A DNA stretch of 6,612 nt from an uncultured Ruminococcus sp. (GTDB taxonomy: Bacteria > Bacillota > Clostridia > Oscillospirales > Acutalibacteraceae), in contig CALBHM010000350.1 in assembly GCA_937892835.1 (NCBI GenBank), forward strand, positions 1 to 6,612. Reading direction: 5' to 3'. The notes beneath the pieces are model-generated. The model had not been told where the DNA came from, did no database searches, and worked only from the letters and a program-made list of their open reading frames with translations. Positions 1 through 6,472 of this stretch are shown piece after piece. Both the position numbers and the translations under genes were made by a program. Positions within the stretch are counted from its first letter, which is position 1; each line of letters opens with the position of its first letter.

Positions 1-256
1 TGTAGATAAGATCTCTGTCCCACGAGCAGGCGGTTGTAACCGCAGTCGGGAAGCAGGTTGCCGGGTAGCTGTTGCCGATTCCGACCTTTTTGTTTTCTGC
101 GTTCTGCTTTCTCAGACCGTGAGGGCCGTCGCAGACCATAATCTCGGGAAGTCCGAGTCTCTCAATGCTTTTGAGATGCCAGAAATCCTTACCCGAGGAA
201 AGCGACGCTTTTTCTTCAAGCGTCATTTGTGAAATCAAATCCTTGTGTTTTAACAT
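1..256 (-). CDS. Glycoside hydrolase family 3 beta-glucosidase, N-terminal part only
   Basis: The protein begins MLKHKDLISQMTLEEKASLS and reads open for 85 codons to the window edge; the C-terminal bulk is missing because the window ends, not because the gene is broken. Typical GH3 N-terminal blocks are visible: MTLEEKASL (residues 11-19), GKDFWHL (22-28), CDGPHGLRKQ (42-51) and PATCFPTA plus SWD (65-72, 78-80). In GH3 enzymes the Asp of the DGPHGLR block (D43 here) binds the sugar in the -1 subsite. The nucleophile SDW block would lie beyond the window. The family removes terminal beta-linked glucose (sometimes xylose) from short oligosaccharides. There is no signal peptide, so it is probably cytoplasmic. 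The start is supported by GAGGAG 8 nt upstream. It lies 5 nt after rmuC and shares its promoter if no internal one exists. The family is clear; the exact substrate is not. Confidence 0.9.
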   Translation of the reverse strand, partial: MLKHKDLISQMTLEEKASLSSGKDFWHLKSIERLGLPEIMVCDGPHGLRKQNAENKKVGIGNSYPATCFPTAVTTACSWDRDLIY

Positions 257-261
257 TCAAT

Positions 262-1581
262 TCACTCCTCGTCATTTATTACAGTTTCGTTTATTTCCAA
301 TAATGCGTCGGCCTGAGCCGAATCAATTTCTTCAACATTTTTGAGCTTCTTCTGAATAATCCTGTTCCTGTCCTGAGCTTCGGTAAGCGATTTTCCTGCT
401 TCGTCGATTTTCTTTTTGGCTTTATCGAGGACAATACCGAATTTGTCATACTGCACTTTTGCAGCCGACAGAAGCTTTCTTACCTCGTTTGCTTTCTCGT
501 TTATCGCAACGGCCTTGAAGCCCATTGAAAGCGAATTGAGTAATGCAATTATAGTTGTCGGACCCGCAATCATGATATTCTCACGCTGAATTTTGTCGAT
601 TATACCCGAGTTTGACGAGGTAATCTCGGCATATAAGCCCTCCGTTGCAAGATAGAGAATTGCAAACGGCGTTGTGTCCGGTACGTGGATATATTTTGTA
701 ATTGTCTTTGCCTCGTGAAGAACCCTGTCCTCGAGAGCTTTTCTCGCCGAGGCAAGAGCCTGTGCATCGGCATTATCCGCCGCCTCGCAAACTCTGCGAT
801 AATCCTCCATCGGAAATTTTGAATCTATCGGCAGATAGGTATATTTCGACGAATCGTCACCAGACGGAATTTTGACAGCGAATTCAACGACATCTCTCGA
901 ACCGGCTGTCGGCGAATAGTTCTTGACATACATGTTCGGAATAGTCTGATCGAGTATGCCCTCTAACTGAATTTCCGCCCATGTTCCTCTCGTCTTAACG
1001 TTTGTAAGCACCCTGTTGAGTGCCGTAACGTTCGTGGTAACTCCCGTTGAAAGCTCCTTCATCTCGCCGAGGGATTTATAAACATTTTCAAGCTGCTCGG
1101 AAACAGTCTTGAATGAGGAATCAAGCCTTGTTGCAAGCGTTGAAGTGAGCTTTTCGTCAACCGTCGCTCTCATCTGGTCAAGCTTCTTTTCGTTGCTCTC
1201 CTGCATCTTCGCAATAGCAGCGTCGACAACTCTCGTCTGCTTCTCATTCTGCTCCATGCTGTTGGTTCTGATAAGGTTGAGCGAATCCGTCATATCCTTA
1301 TTGAGCTTAAGAAGAGTTTCATAGTTCTGACGGGTCATTGCATCAAGCTTTTCAGTCATCTGATTTAAAGAATTCGCCGTCTCACGTCTGTTGCGTTCAA
1401 ATTCCTCTGCACTGTTGCCCGAATTCTGCTTCATGAGCATGAGTATCGCACCGAGCTGCTTATCAATCTGCGACGTGCCGTCATCTTCCTTAATTTTCTT
1501 TATCTGAGATAAAGTGTATATCATTATTCCGATAACGACAATCAACAAAATCAAAATTATGTATATTAAAACGTCTGACAT
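262..1581 (-). CDS. rmuC: RmuC family DNA recombination protein
   Basis: This 439-residue protein has the complete RmuC architecture. An N-terminal membrane segment (about residues 4-23, VLIYIILILLIVVIGIMIYT) is followed by a long Gln/Lys/Glu/Asn-rich coiled coil (about 25-190) and then the RmuC domain (about 190-410). Diagnostic blocks are NVKTRGTWAEIQLEGIL (194-210), LPIDSKFP (250-257), PFAILYLATEGLYAEI (305-320) and GPTTIIALLNSLSMGF (340-355). RmuC was named in E. coli for limiting recombination at inverted repeats; the domain is related to restriction-endonuclease-like nucleases, though its biochemistry is poorly known. The usual WGE after the RG is WAE here. The start is supported by GGAG 7 nt upstream and by a promoter at 1616-1644. 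The gene is divergent from the substrate-binding protein gene and lies 5 nt upstream of the GH3 gene, which has no obvious functional link to it. Confidence 0.95.
   Translation of the reverse strand: MSDVLIYIILILLIVVIGIMIYTLSQIKKIKEDDGTSQIDKQLGAILMLMKQNSGNSAEEFERNRRETANSLNQMTEKLDAMTRQNYETLLKLNKDMTDSLNLIRTNSMEQNEKQTRVVDAAIAKMQESNEKKLDQMRATVDEKLTSTLATRLDSSFKTVSEQLENVYKSLGEMKELSTGVTTNVTALNRVLTNVKTRGTWAEIQLEGILDQTIPNMYVKNYSPTAGSRDVVEFAVKIPSGDDSSKYTYLPIDSKFPMEDYRRVCEAADNADAQALASARKALEDRVLHEAKTITKYIHVPDTTPFAILYLATEGLYAEITSSNSGIIDKIQRENIMIAGPTTIIALLNSLSMGFKAVAINEKANEVRKLLSAAKVQYDKFGIVLDKAKKKIDEAGKSLTEAQDRNRIIQKKLKNVEEIDSAQADALLEINETVINDEE
265..270 (-). promoter_or_regulatory. Ribosome binding site of the GH3 gene, inside the end of rmuC
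   Basis: The minus strand reads GAGGAGTGAATTGAATG. The Shine-Dalgarno GAGGAG consists of the last two codons of rmuC, followed by its TGA stop and then, 8 nt from the site, the GH3 ATG. This fixes the GH3 start and suggests translational coupling. Confidence 0.8.
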
Positions 1582-1615
1582 CTTACCACTCCAAGATATA
1601 GTTTAGGATTATATA

Positions 1616-1644
1616 ATTATACCAAAATAATTAAGTATTTACAA
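1616..1644 (-). promoter_or_regulatory. Sigma-A promoter for rmuC (and probably the GH3 gene)
   Basis: On the minus strand TTGTAA (1644-1639) and TATAAT (1621-1616) are separated by exactly 17 nt. A TGn extended -10 sits directly before the -10 (TGGTATAAT). The predicted transcript starts near 1609, giving a leader of about 28 nt. Confidence 0.8.
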
Positions 1645-1687
1645 TTCATTTTCTTTTCAAAAATATCTGGTATTTTTTGTATGTATT

Positions 1688-1696
1688 TGCTATAAT
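1688..1696 (+). promoter_or_regulatory. Extended -10 promoter for the substrate-binding protein / vanZ pair
   Basis: TGCTATAAT matches the extended -10 consensus TGnTATAAT perfectly. No good -35 is visible at the expected 1667-1673 (CTGGTAT), so the extended -10 probably carries recognition. The predicted start is near 1703, a leader of about 45 nt. The gene's GGAGG (1735-1739) is 8 nt before the ATG. No riboswitch-sized structure fits in this leader. Confidence 0.7.
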
Positions 1697-1747
1697 GTAA
1701 TGGGTATCAATAACTGAAATTCAATTTCCTTTTCGGAGGTCTATATA

Positions 1748-3376
1748 ATGCTTAAAAAACTTATGTCTTTGTTCCTTGCTATTGTTGCTGTGATAAGCCT
1801 TTGTGCATGCGGCGGCGACAGCTCCGATGTTCTGATACTTCCCATTGAATACGATCCGTTGTGCCTTGATCCGCAGGTTGCCGACTCCAAGGAAGCAAAG
1901 CTGATGATTGCAAACTGCTTTGAGGGTCTTGTAAGGCTCGACAAGGATTATAAAATAATTCCCGGTGTTGCCGAAAGCTGGGAGATTTCCAATGACGGCT
2001 TGACCTACACATTCAATCTCAGAAAGGACACCCACTGGAAGCTTCTCAATTCCTTTGAGGATGTGCTTCCCGAGGGATACAAGGACACATATCGTACACA
2101 GGTTATTGCCGCCGACTTTGTTTACGGCATAAGCCGTGCACTCGATCCGGCAACTCAGGCCGGTGACGCCGAGAAGCTTTTCAGCATCAAGAATGCTTCC
2201 GCCGTCAACAGCGGCAAGCAACCGACCTCCGCACTCGGAATTACGGCAAAGGACGATTTGACTCTTGTTATCACTCTTGAGCGTTCCGACCCTGATTTTC
2301 TCAGGATTCTCACCCTCCCCGTTGCAATGCCCTGCCACGAGGATTTCTTCAAAGCAACCCATGCAAAATACTGTCTTGACCTTAAATATACCTTCTGCAA
2401 CGGCCCGTTCTATCTTTCAAGATGGGCGGAGGACAACACCCTTTCGATGTACAAAAACGACGAGTACAAGGGCAGCGTCAAGGTAAAACCCGACGAGCTT
2501 TATTTCTATGTCAATACCGAGGAATCCTCCGTTGTCAAAAAGATAAGACAGCGTACATACGACTGCGCCTTCCTTTCCGAAGCAGCTAAAAACGAATTGA
2601 GCGACAGCGACAAGATATCTAATTATTCTATTCAGAATATAGTTTACGGCCTTTGCTTTAACTGCTCCGATTCAGTTCTCTCCAACGAGGATATGCGTCG
2701 TGCGCTTGCAATGGTTACAAAAACAAACGAGCTGACAGCGAATTTCGATAACTCTTTCACCAAGGGCATTGTCCCGGACTGTGTCCGTTACGGCGAAAGC
2801 TCATACCGTGAGTCGGCAGGAAGCGTAAGCGGCATAGCCTACAACGAACAGCAGGCACTCACACTTTGGAAAAAAGGGCTTAAAAAGCTCGACATTACCA
2901 CAGCCGAGGTTGTCGTCACCTGCACCGAGGAGAACGCTCCTCTCATGCAGCAGACAATTCAGAACTGGCAGAGAGTTTTTTCAACCTCGATTCTCGCCAA
3001 GGTTGAGGTTAAGACAACGGACCAAATCAGCACGATGATTTATAACACAAGCTACCAGGTTCTTTATCACAAAATCTCTACCGATTCCTCAACTGTTACG
3101 GATACATTGAAGAAATTTACGTCCGACAGTTCGTCTAATTTCTTCGGTTTTGCTGACAAGAATTATGACTCGATCGTTAATTCCGTTATTTCGACCTATT
3201 CCGGCGCAGCGAAGCTCACCGGATGCATAAGTGCAGAAAAGTACATTCTTGACAAAGCTGTATTCTTGCCGATGATCAGCGGATCGTCATATGCAGTTGT
3301 TAACAAAGGCGTTGACGGACTTTACTTCTCCCCTGCGTTTGAAAGCGTATGCCTGATATCCGGAGGTCACAGCTGA
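1748..3376 (+). CDS. ABC transporter substrate-binding lipoprotein, oligopeptide (SBP_bac_5) type
   Basis: This 542-residue protein is the extracellular binding component of a peptide/nickel-type ABC importer (OppA/DppA family, cluster C). The N-terminus has a lysine-flanked hydrophobic stretch and lipobox LCAC with C21 as the likely lipidated residue, so it should be anchored on the outer face of the membrane. Family signatures are FEGLVRLDKDYKIIPGVAES (58-77), the following GLTYTFNLRKDTHW (84-97), ADFVYGISRALDP (122-134), NGPFYL (218-223) and EDMRRALAM (314-322). The length is normal for the family. It has 12 cysteines besides C21, many for an exported protein. No permease or ATPase genes are adjacent, so it is an orphan component here; the partner may be encoded elsewhere. 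The stop overlaps the vanZ start. Peptide is the default ligand, but this family also binds nickel, heme or oligosaccharides. Confidence 0.93.
   Translation: MLKKLMSLFLAIVAVISLCACGGDSSDVLILPIEYDPLCLDPQVADSKEAKLMIANCFEGLVRLDKDYKIIPGVAESWEISNDGLTYTFNLRKDTHWKLLNSFEDVLPEGYKDTYRTQVIAADFVYGISRALDPATQAGDAEKLFSIKNASAVNSGKQPTSALGITAKDDLTLVITLERSDPDFLRILTLPVAMPCHEDFFKATHAKYCLDLKYTFCNGPFYLSRWAEDNTLSMYKNDEYKGSVKVKPDELYFYVNTEESSVVKKIRQRTYDCAFLSEAAKNELSDSDKISNYSIQNIVYGLCFNCSDSVLSNEDMRRALAMVTKTNELTANFDNSFTKGIVPDCVRYGESSYRESAGSVSGIAYNEQQALTLWKKGLKKLDITTAEVVVTCTEENAPLMQQTIQNWQRVFSTSILAKVEVKTTDQISTMIYNTSYQVLYHKISTDSSTVTDTLKKFTSDSSSNFFGFADKNYDSIVNSVISTYSGAAKLTGCISAEKYILDKAVFLPMISGSSYAVVNKGVDGLYFSPAFESVCLISGGHS
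3362..3366 (+). promoter_or_regulatory. Ribosome binding site that fixes the VanZ start
   Basis: GGAGG lies 9 nt before the ATG at 3376, inside the last codons of the upstream gene. An in-frame ATG at 3349 has no comparable site and would add nine residues (MPDIRRSQL) unlike a VanZ N-terminus, so 3376 is preferred. Confidence 0.8.
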
Positions 3377-3828
3377 TGAAGTCGTCGAAAAAAGCCGGTG
3401 CGGTTATATTTTGGATTCTGACCGCCGCAGTTATGGTCATTATCTTCCTGTTCTCGAGCGAGAACGGTGACGACTCAAAGGAAGTGAGCGAGAATTTACT
3501 CGAGCTTATCATTGAGTATCTCGGCAATATCGTTTCACACAATGTGCTGAGAAAAATTGCTCATTTCACGGAATATGCCGCTCTCGGATTCTGCATGAGC
3601 GGAGCGGTTTATTTTACATTCAATAAAAACAAATTTTACATTCCGTTTATCCCCTGCGTACTTTACGCAGTAAGCGATGAAATCCACCAATATTTTGTAC
3701 CCGAAAGAGCCTGCCGAATTTTTGACGTTTTCGTTGATTCCTGCGGCAGCTCAACAGGAATACTGATTTTCCTACTGATAGCTTTTCTGATTCATAAGCA
3801 TAAATCTAAAAAAGTGAGTCGTCATTGA
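3376..3828 (+). CDS. VanZ-family integral membrane protein
   Basis: This 150-residue protein starts MKSSKKAGAVIFWILT. It shows the VanZ pattern: a first membrane helix (about 7-26) ending in FSSEN (26-30), the RKIAHFTEYAALG block (59-71) opening the second helix, a third helix around 86-102, then SDEIHQYFVPER (100-111), a DVFVDSCGSSTG block (117-128) and a fourth helix to about 139, with a basic tail. E110 replaces the glycine usual in the VPGR part. VanZ of enterococci gives low-level teicoplanin resistance by an unclear mechanism, but most family members are uncharacterised and not resistance genes, so no symbol is given. Its ATG shares one nucleotide with the stop of the substrate-binding protein gene, so translation is almost certainly coupled. 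A terminator overlaps its 3' end. Confidence 0.92.
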   Translation: MKSSKKAGAVIFWILTAAVMVIIFLFSSENGDDSKEVSENLLELIIEYLGNIVSHNVLRKIAHFTEYAALGFCMSGAVYFTFNKNKFYIPFIPCVLYAVSDEIHQYFVPERACRIFDVFVDSCGSSTGILIFLLIAFLIHKHKSKKVSRH

Positions 3829-3846
3829 TTTGACAGCTCACTTTTT
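3808..3846. terminator. Bidirectional intrinsic terminator between vanZ and the GH31 gene
   Basis: The stem is AAAAAGTGAGT (3809-3819) with GCTCACTTTTT (3836-3846). One C-A mismatch follows, then an inner stem GTCA/TGAC (3821-3824 with 3831-3834) and loop TTGATT. Six A residues on the left and five T on the right provide a U-tract for transcripts in either direction, so it can end both vanZ (plus) and the convergent glycosidase gene (minus). The vanZ TGA stop lies in the loop. Confidence 0.85.
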
Positions 3847-3866
3847 CATTGGTTAAATATATCTCT

Positions 3867-3880
3867 TTGCAAATTTGCAA
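3867..3880. repeat. 14-bp perfect palindrome TTGCAAATTTGCAA
   Basis: A perfect palindrome lies 6 bp past the stop of the GH31 gene, in the convergent intergenic gap. It has no spare bases for a hairpin loop and no U-tract, so it is not a good terminator. It may be chance in AT-rich DNA or a protein site; no function is claimed. Confidence 0.4.
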
Positions 3881-3886
3881 TTATGC

Positions 3887-6106
3887 TTAGATTGTATGAA
3901 TCGTAATGATTACACCGCTATCCGTATCAACATTTTCAACCGTCACAGATAGACATTGAGCTGTTTTTTCGAACGTAAAATCAACCGTCTCTCCGTTTGC
4001 AGCAGCAGATATTTCATCTGCCGAAGCAACATCACGGAAACTGAAAACATATTGCCTGCTGCTCGGAATCAGTGTCAAATCGCCCTTGGCAGGACTGACG
4101 GTAAATTTTAACGTTGAGCCGTTTTCTTCAAGCTTAAGCTCCGTTTCCGCATAGTGTCCTTCCTTGTAGGCGAGGGTCTCTCCGTCATCCTCATAGAGCT
4201 TGAATGAGCCGTTTCCCCTGTAAATAAGAATTTCGAACGACTCAGGATTACCGCAGTCATTACCCGTCTTTCTGCCGTCAAGAGGAATAATCGCTCCTGC
4301 CGGTGCAAACGCAGGAATTGACGTTATATCTCGGCGAATAACCGTTTTTCCACCACGGTAAACCTCGCCGGTGAAGATATCGGTATATCTTCCCTCCGGC
4401 AGCCAAACCTCAACGGCTGCCTTGTGCGTCTTTTTATCTGCCTTATGCGTTATCGGCGCAACAACCAGCTGAGTTCCGAAATAGTATTCGTTGCCGACCT
4501 TGTACGCCTCCTCATCGTTCGGATAGGCATAATATATCGGCATTAGCAGAGGTCTGCCCTCTTTCTCAGTCAGCCTATTCATTGTGTATGTATACGGGAT
4601 CATGCGATGCCTGAACCGCAAAAAATTCTTTGTAATTTTCTCCGCTTCACTGCCGAATTTCCACGGCTCCTTACTCTTGCGAGCGTCATTGACCGAATGA
4701 AAGCGCATTATCGGGCTGAACACTCCGAACTGAACCCACCTGAGATAAAGCTCATCACTGAGCTTGCCGAAATTGTGTCCGCCGATATCGTGACTCCACC
4801 AGCTGTAGCCGGCATTCGCCGCAGTCGCCGTGAAATACGGCTGAAAATCAAGCACCGGCCACTGAATTGCAGTATCGCCCGAAAATCCGAGCGGATAGCG
4901 ATGAGAGCCGAAGCCTGCGAAACGTGAAAGCGTCAGCGGACGAAGCCCCTTGGACTGTCTGTCGAGACAGTAATAGTGATTGAGAAGCCAAAGCGGATCA
5001 AGTCCGTCAATTTTCGAGTTATTCCCCTGTTGCCAGTCTATCCACCAAAAATCGACGCCCTCATTTTCCATGGGCTTATTGATATACTTAAAATATCCCT
5101 CAACGAATTTCTTATCGGTAAAATCAAAATTGATCGGTTCTTTGCTTGTCTCGTCAATGCCCATATGCCTTGCAAATTCGGGGTACATGTCCTCAAAAAA
5201 TCGCACGCCCTGAGCCGGGTGAACATTGAGATTCGCTCTTAGTCCCTTTTCATGAAGCGTTTTAAGAAATTCGACATGATTCGGGAAAAGCTCCGAATTC
5301 CAGCTGTAACCTGTCCAGCCGGGATTCCAAAAGCAACCGGTTATATTCGCAACGGGATTTTTCGGTTTCGGATAATCCTTAACCTTTTTGCCGAATCGCT
5401 TTTCAACGTCGACCCAGTGCCAGTCCATGTCAATACATGCCACAGTCAGCGGAATATCCTTCTTCTCAAATTTGCTCATCAAATCAAGATATTCTTCCTG
5501 AGTATAACGCCAAAATCTGCTCCACCAGTTGCCGAGACAGAAGCGAGGAATCAGCGGCGTTTCGCCCGTAATGCGGTAAAAATCCCTCAAAGCCGAAAGA
5601 TAGTCGCAGCCGTAAGCGTATACATAAACATCCTGCCCAGCCTGCGAACGAGGAGCAATCGTCCCATCGGGAAGCAAGGTAAGCGAAGCCGAATCATCGG
5701 TCAGGGCAACACCGTTACGGGAGATAATTCCGTCGCCGAGCTTCACTCTGCCAAACGTTACATCGAGAGTACGGCGAGTTCCTTTTAGATTTCTGCTTTT
5801 AAACTCAGTAACAAGGCGTCCGTCACTGAGCTTGACGCTCTGCAATTTGCCGCTTTTCAAAACACAGAACTCGCATTTATCCGTCTTGATAATTATCCTG
5901 TCCGAGGCATTCTCGAAAGAGAAATTGACCTTGCCGAGATTTCTGAAAAGAACGGTTTGCGTCGGCAGGTCGCAGAATCCGCCCTTCTCGATTCTGATAA
6001 GCTCGGCTGTGATAACCGTTATACGCAAATCACCGTCAATTATAATGTTTTCGTCACAAGCAAAGCCGTCGGATTCTATCGCATATTTTTTTGCAAAGCC
6101 GTCCAT
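3887..6106 (-). CDS. Glycoside hydrolase family 31 protein (alpha-glucosidase/alpha-xylosidase type)
   Basis: This 739-residue protein has the full GH31 layout: an N-terminal beta-sandwich (about 1-185), the catalytic (beta/alpha)8 barrel (about 186-510), a proximal beta domain (about 515-610) and a distal beta domain (about 620-735). The expected nucleophile is D357 in WWIDWQQG (354-361), and the acid/base is D411 in GFSGDT (407-412). Other conserved points are IDMDW (225-229), SRFAG (394-398), WWSHDIGG (436-443) and MRFH (467-470). Most studied GH31 enzymes have W-x-D-M-N-E at the nucleophile; WIDWQQ marks a divergent, little-characterised branch (from memory the CDD group GH31_u1, unverified). 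The family cleaves or transfers alpha-linked glucose or xylose with retention. There is no signal peptide, so it is probably cytoplasmic. GAGGTG upstream and a near-consensus promoter support the start. It is monocistronic here; no sugar transporter or regulator adjoins it, so the substrate is unknown. Confidence 0.95.
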   Translation of the reverse strand: MDGFAKKYAIESDGFACDENIIIDGDLRITVITAELIRIEKGGFCDLPTQTVLFRNLGKVNFSFENASDRIIIKTDKCEFCVLKSGKLQSVKLSDGRLVTEFKSRNLKGTRRTLDVTFGRVKLGDGIISRNGVALTDDSASLTLLPDGTIAPRSQAGQDVYVYAYGCDYLSALRDFYRITGETPLIPRFCLGNWWSRFWRYTQEEYLDLMSKFEKKDIPLTVACIDMDWHWVDVEKRFGKKVKDYPKPKNPVANITGCFWNPGWTGYSWNSELFPNHVEFLKTLHEKGLRANLNVHPAQGVRFFEDMYPEFARHMGIDETSKEPINFDFTDKKFVEGYFKYINKPMENEGVDFWWIDWQQGNNSKIDGLDPLWLLNHYYCLDRQSKGLRPLTLSRFAGFGSHRYPLGFSGDTAIQWPVLDFQPYFTATAANAGYSWWSHDIGGHNFGKLSDELYLRWVQFGVFSPIMRFHSVNDARKSKEPWKFGSEAEKITKNFLRFRHRMIPYTYTMNRLTEKEGRPLLMPIYYAYPNDEEAYKVGNEYYFGTQLVVAPITHKADKKTHKAAVEVWLPEGRYTDIFTGEVYRGGKTVIRRDITSIPAFAPAGAIIPLDGRKTGNDCGNPESFEILIYRGNGSFKLYEDDGETLAYKEGHYAETELKLEENGSTLKFTVSPAKGDLTLIPSSRQYVFSFRDVASADEISAAANGETVDFTFEKTAQCLSVTVENVDTDSGVIITIHTI

Positions 6107-6134
6107 TTTCTCACCTCGAACCGTTTATAATATA

Positions 6135-6163
6135 ATCATATACTAAATAATTTTGCATGTCAA
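6135..6163 (-). promoter_or_regulatory. Strong sigma-A promoter for the GH31 gene
   Basis: On the minus strand a perfect TTGACA (6163-6158) and TATGAT (6140-6135) are separated by 17 nt. The predicted start is near 6128, leaving a leader of about 22 nt with GAGGTG at 6117-6112. No catabolite-control (cre-like) operator is obvious. Confidence 0.85.
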
Positions 6164-6215
6164 TCGCATTTTAGTTCTTCGAAAAGCCATCTAAAATCCC
6201 AATTCCGAACAAATC

Positions 6216-6238
6216 ACAAATATTTTTAAAAAATTTGT
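6216..6238. repeat. AT-rich inverted repeat between the GH31 and tRNA promoters
   Basis: ACAAAT (6216-6221) and ATTTGT (6233-6238) flank a core of T5 and A5 with one extra A, and another T-rich/A-rich tract follows to about 6253. It lies upstream of both divergent promoters. It could act as an A-tract UP element or curved DNA for the tRNA promoter, or simply reflect base composition. Confidence 0.35.
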
Positions 6239-6256
6239 ACTTTTTTTAAAAAAGAC

Positions 6257-6284
6257 TTGATTTTTTGAAACACTGTGCTATAAT
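6257..6284 (+). promoter_or_regulatory. Promoter of the tRNA-Arg gene
   Basis: TTGATT (6257-6262) and TATAAT (6279-6284) are separated by 16 nt, with a TGn extended -10 (TGCTATAAT from 6276). The predicted start is near 6291, so the precursor has about 12 nt of 5' leader before the mature tRNA. Confidence 0.8.
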
Positions 6285-6302
6285 ATATGAGCGTTAAGAA
6301 AT

Positions 6303-6379
6303 GCGCTGCTAGCTCAGCTGGATAGAGTGTTTGGCTACGAACCAAAAGGTCAGGGGTTCGAATCCCTTGCAGCGCGCCA
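6303..6379 (+). tRNA. tRNA-Arg, anticodon ACG
   Basis: The 77 nt fold into a full cloverleaf. The acceptor stem GCGCTGC (6303-6309) pairs perfectly with GCAGCGC (6369-6375). The D stem is GCTC/GAGT, with one G-U pair. The anticodon stem TTTGG/CCAAA carries loop CTACGAA, giving anticodon ACG. The T stem AGGGG/CCCTT has loop TTCGAAT. The discriminator is G73 and CCA is encoded (6377-6379). In bacteria A34 of this tRNA is normally edited to inosine by TadA, so it reads CGU, CGC and CGA. It has its own promoter and terminator and appears intact. Its 5' leader, T-arm and 3' end are each partly repeated just downstream (see 6430-6612). Confidence 0.97.
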
Positions 6380-6421
6380 AAAGAGAAGTGATACTTCGGT
6401 ATTGCTTCTCTTTTATTTTTT
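6380..6421 (+). terminator. Intrinsic terminator of tRNA-Arg with a UUCG tetraloop
   Basis: A hairpin directly follows the CCA. AAAGAGAAG plus TGATAC (6380-6394) pairs with GTAT plus TGCTTCTCTTT (6399-6413), with two G-U pairs in mid-stem and the very stable C(UUCG)G loop (6394-6399). A T-rich tract follows (6411-6422, interrupted by one A). Confidence 0.92.
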
Positions 6422-6432
6422 TCTGAATCTTT

Positions 6433-6450
6433 GAGGGATTCGAACCCTGA
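6433..6450 (-). repeat. Inverted copy of the tRNA-Arg T-arm
   Basis: The minus strand reads TCAGGGTTCGAATCCCTC. The tRNA has TCAGGGGTTCGAATCCCTT at 6350-6368, so this is the same T-arm with one G missing, in opposite orientation. The core TTCGAA is a palindrome, so part of the inverted match is unavoidable once the arm is copied. No acceptor or anticodon arm accompanies it on that strand, so it is not a second tRNA. Confidence 0.6.
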
Positions 6451-6460
6451 GAGGGCGAGC

Positions 6461-6472
6461 AGCGTTAAGAAA
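6461..6472 (+). repeat. Exact copy of the tRNA-Arg 5' leader (AGCGTTAAGAAA)
   Basis: AGCGTTAAGAAA at 6290-6301, the predicted transcription start and leader of the tRNA precursor, recurs exactly at 6461-6472, 171 bp downstream in the same orientation. No -10 box stands before the second copy, so only the leader was duplicated. Confidence 0.65.

Noticed and set aside
1721..2362. Minus-strand open frame of 213 codons over the substrate-binding protein gene
   Set aside because: Antisense to the signal peptide and conserved domain of the real gene and to its promoter region; no independent support.
3349..3375. Longer VanZ start at ATG 3349
   Set aside because: It would overlap the upstream gene by 28 nt without a good ribosome site, whereas ATG 3376 has GGAGG at 9 nt and a standard TGATG coupling.
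3376..3828. Glycopeptide resistance cluster
   Set aside because: Only a VanZ-family protein is present; vanA, vanH, vanX and the VanRS regulators are absent, and most VanZ-like proteins are not in resistance clusters.
5252..5788. Plus-strand open frame of 178 codons inside the GH31 gene
   Set aside because: Antisense to a clear, conserved GH31 coding region; its composition follows from the codons of the real gene.
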